NCBI GenBank assembly: GCA_002353825.1
Contig: DEKJ01000064.1
Span: forward strand, 1-64,000
Source of the DNA: Prevotella sp. UBA2725
Lineage (GTDB): Bacteria > Bacteroidota > Bacteroidia > Bacteroidales > Bacteroidaceae
Direction: 5' to 3'
Length of the DNA: 64,000 nucleotides
The notes under the pieces are model-generated. The model had not been told where the DNA came from. It saw only the letters and a program-made list of their open reading frames with translations, and did no database searches. A program made the translations under genes and the position numbers. Shown here one piece after another: positions 9,105-17,811 of the stretch. Positions within the stretch are counted from its first letter, which is position 1; the number at the start of each line of letters is the position of its first letter.

Positions 9105-9707
9105 TCACATATCTATTTCATTCAAAAAGTCGAAGCGTATCCCATACTTTTCGAACTCCTTCTGGAATTTGCGTTTAATAAACTTTTGCGAAGCATTGTT
9201 ACGCGGCACTGTCTTGTTGAAAACTGCGATAGCTCTGATATTGATATTATGAAGGTCAATGGCTTCATGCTCTGCTCGATGAATGAAATCGTTCAACACG
9301 ACTTCTATTTGACTACTCGCCTTCAAATATTCATTTTGAGCTTGCATCGGAGTATTATTCTGCGCCTCCGACTTAAACTCTACAAAACAGAGACTTGATG
9401 TATTAAGCAAGGCACAATCACACTTTGTACCTCGTTGATACATTACTCCGTCAATATGCCATAAGAACAAATCTTCATGCCTGGGATTATTTACCTTCAA
9501 AATTCTGTCTGCGCCTATTCCTCGAGAGTTATCTATGAAAACAGAATGACTTTGACTTTTATCATCCCAAACGAAGACCAGCCCTCTATTTGTCGTTTCG
9601 AAAAGCTCATCAAAAAGATCGTTAAAATTAGAGCACAGGGAAAACTTATTATCATCCCCATATAGCTGACGAAAGCGAAGTTGAGCTATAGCTGTAAAAT
9701 CCGCCAT
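9105..9707 (-). CDS. PD-(D/E)XK-like partner protein of the second ABC-ATPase
   Basis: A 200-aa protein. Residues 93-114 (GTKCDCALLN then LCFVEFKSEA) fit the PD-(D/E)XK pattern: Asp97, Glu110, Lys112 on adjacent strands. The middle and C-terminus are basic. It starts 3 nt after the ATPase gene at 9711, the same arrangement as the first pair, but shares no clear sequence with the 168-aa protein beyond the motif. It is likely the nuclease or effector of a two-gene module. Function is inferred from motif and context. Confidence 0.62.
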   Translation of the reverse strand: MADFTAIAQLRFRQLYGDDNKFSLCSNFNDLFDELFETTNRGLVFVWDDKSQSHSVFIDNSRGIGADRILKVNNPRHEDLFLWHIDGVMYQRGTKCDCALLNTSSLCFVEFKSEAQNNTPMQAQNEYLKASSQIEVVLNDFIHRAEHEAIDLHNINIRAIAVFNKTVPRNNASQKFIKRKFQKEFEKYGIRFDFLNEIDM

Positions 9708-9710
9708 CTT

Positions 9711-10898
9711 CTACGATTTGAAGTTCAATGCATCAATCTTGTCGAACTCGTCCCCAAGGCTAAGAGAAATGCCATCCAATGTATTAGCATTTATCATTCC
9801 AATCTCCGGATCGATGAGAGACTGACAATAAACACCGTTATTTATCTCAGAGCCCAAAGAATAGACAGAACATTCATCCGTATCAAGAATTGGAATATCA
9901 CCCACCTTTTCTCTTATTGTTTCTTCTGTAACCGATGTTTTTTCCTTGACAGTATTTCCTGCTAAAAGATAATTATTCATAGCAGAAAGAATATATGGAC
10001 TATGTGTGGTTATTGTAAGCGTCATATCTTCTCCACTAACAGTCTTCAAAAGATATTGCAACAATTCTATCTGTTTGTCTGGGAAAAGGTTACATTCCGG
10101 TTCTTCCACTACATAGGAAGAGTATTCAGCATTATGACGAGCATAATCAATAACTATGTATAAAGGAAGTAATGATTGTATACCAGAAGAGGCAACACGC
10201 AATGGATATTTCTTCTTAAGACCATCCATCTCGAAATAGTCTTCATCATTGTCAAAGACATAAGATATACTCATCAGCGGTATATGCCACTCATGCTGAA
10301 ACTCTCGCGCCTTGGTCATTTCAACAATAAAACGAAGTAATGTCTTCGGGATTATTGAACCTGAAAGCATCATCAATGCTGGCAACTTACTCACTAAAGA
10401 AATTATATTTCTTTCTGCCGGTACATAAAGTGAGTCCCTGATAAGATCCAGTACCTCTTTGCTTTTACTCTTGTTACTGGCAATCTGCAATTTTTTCAAG
10501 AACTCTTCCGCGTGAAAAATGGGCTTGTTCTTAAACAATTCTTTCGTGATAGTATCAACATCATTCACTTTCTCATCCCCAATTGCAAATGAACTTTTTA
10601 GCTCAGTATTATCAATTGTAATATGGCTATTAATTGATCCTTCCTCCATCAGAAAATCAATATGATAGTTCTGATCGGCAGCAAACAAACTTAGATTGAA
10701 TTCGTCTAATAGTCCCATCCAAGCATCGTGTCCACCCCTTAGCAAAGCAGCAAGATTAATATGATCCGTAAGGATCGTGATTAACTTGGCGATAGTACTT
10801 TTACCTATCGACTGTTGTCCTATGAAGAGATTATATTTTCTTATCTCAATCTCTGCATGTTCGACTGGACCAAACTTATCTATTATTAATTTTCTCAT
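9711..10898 (-). CDS. AAA_15/OLD-like ABC-type ATPase, second pair
   Basis: About 395 aa from MRKLIIDKFGP at 10898; an upstream ATG at 10922 adds eight residues. It shows Walker A GQQSIGKS (27-34), signature-like VASSGIQSLL, Walker B YVVEEPECN and an H-loop in ITTHSPYIL. It differs from the 6898-7905 ATPase in length and sequence, so it is not a duplication. It is followed by the PD-(D/E)XK-like gene after 3 nt. A TACTTTTG promoter motif (11110-11117, read on the minus strand) lies inside the repeat upstream. Confidence 0.85.
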   Translation of the reverse strand: MRKLIIDKFGPVEHAEIEIRKYNLFIGQQSIGKSTIAKLITILTDHINLAALLRGGHDAWMGLLDEFNLSLFAADQNYHIDFLMEEGSINSHITIDNTELKSSFAIGDEKVNDVDTITKELFKNKPIFHAEEFLKKLQIASNKSKSKEVLDLIRDSLYVPAERNIISLVSKLPALMMLSGSIIPKTLLRFIVEMTKAREFQHEWHIPLMSISYVFDNDEDYFEMDGLKKKYPLRVASSGIQSLLPLYIVIDYARHNAEYSSYVVEEPECNLFPDKQIELLQYLLKTVSGEDMTLTITTHSPYILSAMNNYLLAGNTVKEKTSVTEETIREKVGDIPILDTDECSVYSLGSEINNGVYCQSLIDPEIGMINANTLDGISLSLGDEFDKIDALNFKS

Positions 10899-10930
10899 TA
10901 TTTTTAAATATTCACAATCCACAGTTCACA

Positions 10931-11011
10931 TTAAGGATGTTCTTGAAGCGTCTTTACCACTTTTGCAGGTACACCAACTGCAAGACTATATGGCGGGACA
11001 TCTTTGGTAAC
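10931..11011 (-). pseudogene. C-terminal relic of a hexapeptide-repeat acetyltransferase
   Basis: Reading the minus strand from 11011 to the stop at 10931-10933 gives about 26 residues that include VPPYSLAVGVPAKVVK. This is the typical C-terminus of left-handed beta-helix sugar O-acetyltransferases. The rest of the gene is absent, and the relic is cut at the edge of repeat copy 3. It shows that a polysaccharide gene was removed where the ATPase module and repeat now meet. Confidence 0.7.
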
Positions 11012-11159
11012 GTAAACGTCTTATTTTCCGCTTACCATATCACTCTGTTGTTTCTCAGCCGGTTATATGGGCTAAGCAAAATAACTTTTCTGTTTTAAAG
11101 TTGATGCCGCAAAAGTAATATTTAAGAGCCGGCGACAAGGTGAAAATAAGACGTTTACG
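11011..11159. repeat. Dispersed hairpin repeat, copy 3, with MITE-like terminal inverted repeats
   Basis: The left end CGTAAACGTCTTATTTTC (11011-11028) is the exact reverse complement of 11142-11159, giving 18-bp perfect ends around a ~149-bp element. The internal hairpin is CCATAT/ATATGG, a compensated version of the CCACAT/ATGTGG stem of copies 1 and 2. A TACTTTTG promoter motif reads on the minus strand at 11110-11117 toward the ATPase gene. No ORF is present. Confidence 0.75.
11110..11117 (-). promoter_or_regulatory. Bacteroidetes -7 promoter motif (TACTTTTG)
   Basis: Fits the TAnnTTTG consensus on the minus strand. A TTG triplet lies about 18 nt upstream. It would drive the second ATPase/nuclease pair. 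Confidence 0.5.
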
Positions 11160-11182
11160 GTAGGTCACAGAATCCTACCCTG

Positions 11183-12163
11183 CTATTGATGTGATGTTCT
11201 GAACTTCTGCTTGATTCGCCACAATTTGAAACCCAGAGAACGATGGGCAAGCTCCAGAAATCCTGTCAGTTTCAATAGCGGGGCGACCCTACAACCCAAA
11301 ATCATGCGTTCCTTAAGATGCAGTTTATAGCCTGATGACCTCACGTTCTCTCTGATCTCTGCAAGATATTCTTCGCCTTCTGCTGTCAACAGCGATGCAG
11401 GGTCCCTGTATGCCACAGGGAACAGACCATTGAGCTTCAGCATCACTATATGCTGCATATATTTTGGTCGCTCTGACTCTGGTATCGATCCGATGAAGTA
11501 CTTATAGAATAATCTCTCATGTTGTAGGGAGACCTCTTTGAAATGTGAAATACTCGTTGGATTGCGACGATGGTTGTAGATAGGCTTGTAAAGAATATGT
11601 GGGAGACGAGTAAGTTTGAACGAAAGTCGAGTATTTGAGATCATGTCGGTTTCTCCCTGAAGCTCACGAGGAAAATCAAAGAGATCATCTGTGTATATAG
11701 ATTTCCTCACGAGTCTGCCAGACCCTGATGTTCTGATCTTACCTGTTAGCTGTCCCACTCTGTAGTCCTCTATCGTTGCATTCTTAGGTAGCAATGATCC
11801 TTCTGGTTTTGATGTCCAGGCTACCAAATCCGTACCGTCTGTCAATTTATACATACTCTCGAGAGCCTCTGGTTCGAGAGTATCATCGTCATCCATAAAA
11901 CATACCCATTCAGACCTTGCTTCATGACAAAGTCGAATGCCTGTTTTGACAATACCTTCATTCTGCTTATGTATGACACGTATTCGTGGATCTTTCTTGG
12001 CATATGCATCGCAGATAGCACCACAACTATCGGTGCTGCCATCATCAACAAGTATCAATTCAAAATCCTTAAACGTCTGATTCAAGACACTGTCCAGTGT
12101 ACTTGGTAAGAACTTCTCAGCATTGTATACCGGTATACACACTGATATTTTTGGAGTTTCCAT
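11183..12163 (-). CDS. Family 2 glycosyltransferase
   Basis: A 326-aa GT2 enzyme. The N-terminal GT-A domain contains ISVCIPVYN, VDDGSTD (39-45) and a DDDD acidic cluster (91-94, the DXD equivalent). The C-terminus is basic. It probably adds a sugar during assembly of the surface-polysaccharide repeat unit. It lies 7 nt downstream of the acyltransferase gene and is likely in the same operon. It appears intact. Confidence 0.9.
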   Translation of the reverse strand: METPKISVCIPVYNAEKFLPSTLDSVLNQTFKDFELILVDDGSTDSCGAICDAYAKKDPRIRVIHKQNEGIVKTGIRLCHEARSEWVCFMDDDDTLEPEALESMYKLTDGTDLVAWTSKPEGSLLPKNATIEDYRVGQLTGKIRTSGSGRLVRKSIYTDDLFDFPRELQGETDMISNTRLSFKLTRLPHILYKPIYNHRRNPTSISHFKEVSLQHERLFYKYFIGSIPESERPKYMQHIVMLKLNGLFPVAYRDPASLLTAEGEEYLAEIRENVRSSGYKLHLKERMILGCRVAPLLKLTGFLELAHRSLGFKLWRIKQKFRTSHQ

Positions 12164-12170
12164 AATATTT

Positions 12171-13254
12171 TTATTTGTAGTTTCTTATTTTACCTTCTAT
12201 CCAGTCCAGCACCGGCTCTTCGAGAAACCTCCGTCTTATATGGTCGATGAGTATACATGCAGTAAAGACTGTTATCGGCACAAGGAGCATATAGAATAAT
12301 AGATTCTCTGAGTTATAGTGTCCTGCGACATCACAGACATTCTGCCACAGCCACTGGCGCATCACATCGGAATTGGCATGGATGAGCAGTACACCAAAGG
12401 TGGAGGCTGCTACGCTGTTGATGAACCTTGACCGTGGCATTCGAATATTTACGAAGAGCATGAATGACGTCACACCTGCCAGAACAGCGAAGAACTTGTG
12501 AGAGTCATTCAGCAGTCCCATTGGCGTTAGTTTATAGTCATCATTGTCTATGAAAAGAGCTATGGCAAGGATGCTACACACTGCGAAGAAGACTGATACG
12601 ACCATTGCCCATGCCCAGAACCGAACATCGTTCTTGTGAGGGAAATCATAGAGTCTCAACCAACTGGAGATGATGTAGAGTATGCAGAACCACGTAACGT
12701 AGTTGTACTCCAGTCCAATTATAGGTACAGAGCCTAATACAGTATATGCGCCAAGACACAGCATCATCAGCAAAAGATGCTGATGTCGGGTCATGTGTTG
12801 CACCAGAATATTTAGAAATGGTATGAAGAGGAAGAAGATGAGATAACAGCTTACGAAGTCATGGCTTATGCTCCCTATCGGCCACAGGACGAACACCAAC
12901 TCACGAAAGGTATAGTCGTGGTAACCCGTCAGCCAGAACGACGCTGTACAAATAATGTTATAAAACTCCACCTGTAAGAACAACTTGAGGAACTTCCTCA
13001 GCGTGATGTGGCTCTTACACATAAACCAACCTGTGATGAGCACGAAGCAGTTAATACCCGTCTTACCCCATGCACCCTCGAGGTAGAGGGCTATAGACCG
13101 CCAAGACGATGGGTTACCATCCATCTGACCCATTACCCCGCTATTGACTACGAAATGATGTGCCACGATGAGCAGCATGGCAATGATGCGGTACAGTTCG
13201 ATATTTGAGTCCCTCTCCCGTTTGATGGTGGGGGGGGGTGAAGTTATTTGTCAT
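12171..13254 (-). CDS. Acyltransferase-3 (OafA/WecH-like) membrane O-acyltransferase, frame broken at a poly-C tract
   Basis: A multi-pass membrane enzyme that would O-acetylate or otherwise acylate the surface glycan; about 360 aa when in frame. The start ATG at 13252-13254 opens MTNNFTP, then meets nine C (13230-13238 on the plus strand). At C9 the frame runs into a TAG about 30 codons later. At C8 it joins SNIELYRIIAMLLIVAHHF, the classic N-terminus with its catalytic-type His pair. Downstream from 13178 the frame is open for 335 aa with about ten hydrophobic helices. The copy is therefore phase-OFF as sequenced unless translation restarts at the internal ATG (13178), which would lose the first part of helix 1. 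Confidence 0.85.
13230..13238 (-). repeat. Poly-C(9) phase-variation tract in the acyltransferase gene
   Basis: Nine G on the plus strand. Length 8 (or 11) restores the frame between MTNNFTP and the acyltransferase body; length 9 does not. Confidence 0.82.
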
Positions 13255-13279
13255 TATAAGTTCAATATCTGTATTTCTA

Positions 13280-13398
13280 CTGTTCGCTCATCGTTATAGT
13301 TAAAGTCCTGCTATAGTGTACCCACAAGTTTCTGCTAGCTCTATAAAGATGGGAGTGCCATGACCAACACCCAAAAGAGATATTTCCTTATTGTTCAT
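13280..13398 (-). pseudogene. N-terminal relic of a PglD-like sugar acetyltransferase
   Basis: The minus strand from the ATG at 13396-13398 reads LLGVGHGTPIFIELAE and nearly copies the start of the PglD-like gene at 18458. A 2-nt deletion (GGACTTTAAC versus GGACTTTATCAC) then creates a stop. Similarity ends at about 13280. Its ATG overlaps the DegT stop codon by 1 nt (TAATG), showing the ancestral gene order DegT then PglD. Confidence 0.85.
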
Positions 13399-14546
13399 TA
13401 TTTTATGATGCAATCAATAACTCTTTGAATATCCTCATCCTTAAGCTCGTGATGCATGGGCAGGCAGATGACTGAATCTGCCATCTTATATGCCTCGGGC
13501 AAGTTCTCACGGGTGGCGCTTTCGAGTCCACGATAGGGTGAGAACTCACTGATGAGCGGATAGAAGTAGCGACGGCCCCAGACATTCTGTGCACGCATCT
13601 TAAAATAGAGCTCATCACGGGTCATGCCATAGCGCTCAGCATCCACGAAGACCGGGAAATAACTATAGTTGTGATTTACGTTCGGCATATCATCGAAGAA
13701 GGTTATACCCTCCACTTCTCTGAGCGCCTTGCGATACTCCTCTGCCACATGCTTGCGGGCTGCAATAGCCTTATCCACTTGCTTAAGATTGACAAGGCCC
13801 CACGCAGCCCGGAGCTCATCCATCTTGCTGTTGATGCCAGGACCTACAACCGTTACCTCGTCAGCAAAACCGAAGTTCTTGAGATAGTCGATGCGCTTCT
13901 TCATCTTCGCATCATGCATCACCATGGCGCCACCCTCAACAGTATTGTAAACCTTTGTAGCATGGAAACTCAGGGTAGAGATGTCACCGGCATTCAAAAT
14001 AGAAACGAAATCATCCTTGCCACCAGTCACCGACTGATAACCGTTTCCTTTTACTTCTACTTTGAACGCATGGGCAGCATCATAGATAACCTTTAATCCG
14101 TATTTATCAGCAATATCCTGAATAGCATCCACATCGCAAGGATTACCATAGACATGAACAGGAAGGATAGCAGTAGTCTTTGGTGTGATGGCCGCCTCTA
14201 TCTTATTTGGATCCATGCATCCAGTCTTCGGGTCAACATCTACAAACACAGGCTTGATACCGTTCCACCACAAAGCATGTGTTGTTGCCACAAAACTGTA
14301 GGGTGTCGTGATAACCTCACCCGTGATACGGAGCGCCTGGAGAGCAGTGATCAGCGGTAATGTGCCATTGGTAAAGAGACTTAGATAAGGTACTTGCAGA
14401 TACTCCGCGAGTTCCTTCTCCAACTGCTGATGAAACTGTCCATTGTTCGTCAGCCACTGACTATCATATATTTTCTTAAGATACTCCTCGAACTCACCTA
14501 AATCAGGCATCAGAGGAGATGTTACTTTTATTGAGTTTTTATCCAT
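13398..14546 (-). CDS. DegT/DnrJ/EryC1/StrS-family PLP aminotransferase (sugar aminotransferase)
   Basis: A 382-aa intact enzyme. The PLP-binding Lys is Lys198 in SFHATKVYN, and DAAHAF (156-161) supplies the cofactor-contacting Asp. Members convert keto-sugar nucleotides to amino sugars; the N-terminal pattern suggests the FdtB/WecE type used for 3- or 4-amino-dideoxyhexoses. It is followed by a PglD relic that would have N-acetylated the product. A decayed second copy lies at 19774-19975. Exact sugar unknown. Confidence 0.9.
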   Translation of the reverse strand: MDKNSIKVTSPLMPDLGEFEEYLKKIYDSQWLTNNGQFHQQLEKELAEYLQVPYLSLFTNGTLPLITALQALRITGEVITTPYSFVATTHALWWNGIKPVFVDVDPKTGCMDPNKIEAAITPKTTAILPVHVYGNPCDVDAIQDIADKYGLKVIYDAAHAFKVEVKGNGYQSVTGGKDDFVSILNAGDISTLSFHATKVYNTVEGGAMVMHDAKMKKRIDYLKNFGFADEVTVVGPGINSKMDELRAAWGLVNLKQVDKAIAARKHVAEEYRKALREVEGITFFDDMPNVNHNYSYFPVFVDAERYGMTRDELYFKMRAQNVWGRRYFYPLISEFSPYRGLESATRENLPEAYKMADSVICLPMHHELKDEDIQRVIDCIIK

Positions 14547-14634
14547 GATTCATTTACTTTGTTTATCTTTGTCGATCCGCTTTTATCTTTTGAAAAAAGT
14601 GATTTCTTATGCCTATGAACATAGGGTTAACCAT

Positions 14635-15153
14635 CTACTGATTTTTTACGAGTCCGTATACGATTTGACTTTTATATCTCCCATCCTTAAAAACGGAGTC
14701 TCGCAATATTCCTTCCTTCACAAATCCTAATTTTTCATGAAGTTTCTGGGATGCAATGTTATCCTCAAGGACAAGTGCTTGTACACGATGCAAATTACGC
14801 TGGTTAAACGCAAAATCAAGGAGTTGTGAATAAGCATCGGTACCATAACCGTGCCCCCAATAGTCGTGGTCGCCAATAAGAATATGTGATTCTGCCTTAC
14901 GATTTATCCAGTCTATATTGGTCAAGTAGGCGTTGCCTATATATTTGTTTTCGCCAACAGTACATATTGCCAATTTAATGTCTTTTGTTTGGTGTATAGT
15001 ATCAATCACCCATTGACGTTCATATTCTTCCGACACAAAATATTTAGGACCACCTAGCAGTGACCATATCTTATCATCTTTTCTCCAGGCTATCGATGTT
15101 TTATAGTCATCTGGCTCTAAGGCGCGTAAATATACCAACTGCTTATTTTCCAT
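14635..15153 (-). CDS. GNAT-family (RimJ/RimL-like) sugar N-acetyltransferase
   Basis: A 172-aa GNAT protein with the acetyl-CoA loop region around DHDYWGHGYGTDAY and the C-terminal NIASQKLHEKLGFVKEG. PseH- and FdtC-type acetyltransferases of amino-sugar pathways have this architecture, which suits the neighbouring aminotransferases. Its start overlaps the upstream gene by 11 nt, so the two are translationally coupled. It has no homopolymer tract and looks intact. Confidence 0.85.
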   Translation of the reverse strand: MENKQLVYLRALEPDDYKTSIAWRKDDKIWSLLGGPKYFVSEEYERQWVIDTIHQTKDIKLAICTVGENKYIGNAYLTNIDWINRKAESHILIGDHDYWGHGYGTDAYSQLLDFAFNQRNLHRVQALVLEDNIASQKLHEKLGFVKEGILRDSVFKDGRYKSQIVYGLVKNQ

Positions 15154-16114
15154 AATTCCTTATAGTTTCAATTATGAATTTCATCTCTTCTTCTCCATAT
15201 CTCTGGTCTATAGGCAAAGGTATCAAATGTTCCGCAAGATCAGCCTCTACACTGTCTTTGTCTTTGCCTGTCCATTCTTCTACATTCGGCCAATATTTGG
15301 CAACGTAGATATGATTCTTGATGAGATGATTACGTAAGCCTGCCTTTGTACAATAATATGGATAGACCATAGGTACAGTATCACAAGTAAAGTTGAGGTG
15401 AATACCATTGCTTTCTTCAAGATACCGGTTAAGATATTGATAATTTCTCATTCTTTGACAGGCCACCTTCCAGTAATCAATAGTGTTCATCATAGCCTGA
15501 GTAAGTTTTGACATTCTATGAATGCCTACACAATCTAAATTTTCTTCTGACTTATGATATTCATTGAAGGCCTCCTCTGGGGAAAGGTCTATACGGTCAA
15601 GCTGGGCTCTAAGGCGTTCTGAACTATGATCAAAAGGAAGGTCCTCATCGAGTGGCTTGTCGGTGAAAAGATAAGCACCATCAGATACACCGAAAAACTT
15701 TCGGCAACTGTAGAAAGTATCAACCCCCTCCTTGGGTATATCATAGAAAGCCTGTGTCTTATCGATAATTACGTTTGATCCATAGTCGTAAGCGACACCA
15801 TAATCAGCATAAGTTCCCTTCAGACCGAAATAGTCGACATAGAGTAAAGCCTCATCCTTTCCAACACTTACCTTTTCTGCAATTTCAAGGTTCTTATTGA
15901 TATGATAAAATTCGTAATCGATGCCAAGGGATTGAACTGGTTGTAGTACAGTATCACAACAATAATACGGTATCCACAACTTCTTATAACCTTTTGCTTT
16001 AAGTATATACTCAAGTGCATAACGACCAGCATTGAGTTTAATACCATTTGGATATTTTTCTCCCCAAGTCTGACAAGGGAGTTCTAATGAAAAATAACCT
16101 CCTATGCTTCTCAT
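15143..16114 (-). CDS. Divergent DegT-like PLP-dependent aminotransferase-fold protein
   Basis: A 323-aa protein with a fold-type-I aminotransferase layout: LNAGRYALEYIL near the N-terminus, an Asp-containing IIDKTQAFYD, and FYSCRKFFGVSDGAYL supplying a candidate PLP lysine. It is shorter and more divergent than the 13398-14546 enzyme. Related proteins sit beside GNAT and ATP-grasp genes in Bacteroidetes polysaccharide loci. Its 3' end overlaps the GNAT gene by 11 nt. Substrate not predictable. Confidence 0.72.
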   Translation of the reverse strand: MRSIGGYFSLELPCQTWGEKYPNGIKLNAGRYALEYILKAKGYKKLWIPYYCCDTVLQPVQSLGIDYEFYHINKNLEIAEKVSVGKDEALLYVDYFGLKGTYADYGVAYDYGSNVIIDKTQAFYDIPKEGVDTFYSCRKFFGVSDGAYLFTDKPLDEDLPFDHSSERLRAQLDRIDLSPEEAFNEYHKSEENLDCVGIHRMSKLTQAMMNTIDYWKVACQRMRNYQYLNRYLEESNGIHLNFTCDTVPMVYPYYCTKAGLRNHLIKNHIYVAKYWPNVEEWTGKDKDSVEADLAEHLIPLPIDQRYGEEEMKFIIETIRNYGK

Positions 16115-16148
16115 ATTAGTAATTTTATTGGAAGATAGGAGTTCACTA

Positions 16149-16570
16149 TTAGAGGCTCTTAACCATCAAATATCTCATTCCTCGATCTTCCTGGATTATA
16201 AAGCCCTCCCTTAGATAGAAATTATATGCATTAATATTTTGTTTTACGACCTCCAGCCCTATCGAACCGTAAGAAGGCTCTGAATCGACAAGTGTCTTGA
16301 GCAACAAAGACCCAATTCCCTTATGCTGCATCCTTATTGATACACAGATAAGTGGGATATATAGTTGATTTATCTTATCATTCTTATAATAGGCCAGATA
16401 AGCTACTATCTTATTATCTACTGAGTGAACCACAAAGCTTGCATTATCTGCTAGTTTTTGAGAATAGCTGAACAAATCAACTTCTGTCAATAGGGGGGGG
16501 TAAACAAACTGCTTGACTTTTGTAATAAATCAATAATAGTCGTTTTATCTAAGTGTTTAATAACTTTCAT
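16149..16570 (-). CDS. GNAT acetyltransferase, frame broken at a poly-C tract
   Basis: The true start is the ATG at 16568-16570, overlapping the ATP-grasp stop codon as ATGA. The first 23 codons lead into eight C (16493-16500 on the plus strand) and then TAT TGA, a stop. Nine C would continue as LLTEVDLFSYSQKLADNA and on to the GNAT body, giving 140 aa. The body has the acetyl-CoA motif RMQHKGIGSLLLKTL and the C-terminal NINAYNFYLREGF. The gene is phase-OFF as sequenced. Reading only from the TTG at 16490 hides the frameshift. Confidence 0.85.
16493..16500 (-). repeat. Poly-C(8) phase-variation tract in the GNAT gene
   Basis: Eight G on the plus strand. Length 9 or 6 joins the coupled ATG at 16570 to the GNAT domain; length 8 gives a stop within two codons. 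Confidence 0.83.
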
Positions 16571-17766
16571 CTTACCATAACTTTACACCAAGTAGCAATA
16601 TTCTTCATACTATTCTCAAGAAGCTCATCTGTAGGGAATTTCATCACTATAGTACCGATAGCATCATTAGCACCAACAAAAGATTTCACCTTATCTCCCT
16701 TCTTTACCCAAAGGTCTACTTGCCAGACATAAGGCTGCTTATCTTCAGAAATACAAAGGTCATCAAAAACACCATCATTATCGGCATGAAGGATGACTTC
16801 AGCCCAATGACCATTAAGACTTTTATTCTCAATTAGATCAATATCATCACCAACTGCAGCTCTGACTGACGCTGTTATTAAATCTACACCTGTTGCAAAG
16901 CGGATCATCTCAGCTAATCTATTACCACCACCTCGAGGAGACACTTCCATTAGATATGGCTTACCATTAGTTCCAATTCGTGTCTCTACATTATAAACAG
17001 AAGTATTCATCTTAAGGAGTGTAAGTAGACGTTGTAACTCATTCATAAGATAATCCTCCTGATCTGCAGTCATCGTTGATGGCCAGGAAAATGCTGCTGG
17101 AGTATACTCTCCCTTAGCATTATCATCGAAACGCTGAGCTGAAAATGAGGTAAATACTAGCTTGCCTTTGTATGAAAAGCAATCGCTATCAGAAGAGCAA
17201 CCTTTCTTCTCTAAGAACTCCTCTATAATAATATGTCCACTGATGGAATGCTCAAAAGCATACTCTATTGCAGGCATCAGCATGTCTTCTGAGTCTACTC
17301 GGGTACAACCTTTACTGCCTGCTGAGTCAGTAGGCTTGACCATCAAAGGATAAGCGAACTTAGAACGTGCATCCCACGCTTCATCCTTGCTGGAGAACCC
17401 GTAAGCCCATGGCGCATTGAAACCATTATTTCTCAAGAATGCCCTGAACTTATCCTTGTGTTGTAGAATATCAACTGACTCATACGGTCCAAATGACGTT
17501 AGTCCCATCTTATTTTGAACATAGGACGCTGCGATAACTCCCGGATCAACGCCAAACGACATGATGCCATCGATCTGCTTTTCCTGAGCCACTTTCAACA
17601 CAGCCTCCTTATCGATGATGCTCACATTGACATATTCGTCGCTGTATTTATGGGCGATATTATCAGGCAGATAGTCAGCGGTTATCACAAAATAACCCTG
17701 TTCATGCGCCGCTTTGATTACTGGCAAGAGGTAACGTATGCCTCCAAGGAGCATGAGTTTCTTCAT
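16567..17766 (-). CDS. ATP-grasp family carboxylate-amine ligase
   Basis: A 399-aa CarB-like ATP-grasp protein. It has an N-terminal Rossmann-like pre-ATP-grasp domain (MKKLMLLGGIRYLLPVIKAA), the ATP-binding YPLMVKPTDSAGSKG, and the metal-binding VETRI with EVSPRGGGNRLAE. Such enzymes join a carboxylate to an amine. In polysaccharide loci they often attach amino acids to uronic or amino sugars. It is coupled to the GNAT gene through an ATGA overlap. Product inferred only from context. Confidence 0.85.
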   Translation of the reverse strand: MKKLMLLGGIRYLLPVIKAAHEQGYFVITADYLPDNIAHKYSDEYVNVSIIDKEAVLKVAQEKQIDGIMSFGVDPGVIAASYVQNKMGLTSFGPYESVDILQHKDKFRAFLRNNGFNAPWAYGFSSKDEAWDARSKFAYPLMVKPTDSAGSKGCTRVDSEDMLMPAIEYAFEHSISGHIIIEEFLEKKGCSSDSDCFSYKGKLVFTSFSAQRFDDNAKGEYTPAAFSWPSTMTADQEDYLMNELQRLLTLLKMNTSVYNVETRIGTNGKPYLMEVSPRGGGNRLAEMIRFATGVDLITASVRAAVGDDIDLIENKSLNGHWAEVILHADNDGVFDDLCISEDKQPYVWQVDLWVKKGDKVKSFVGANDAIGTIVMKFPTDELLENSMKNIATWCKVMVR

Positions 17767-17811
17767 TTATATGAACTTCTTTTTGGTCGTCCATATAAAT
17801 GGAAGACCTTG

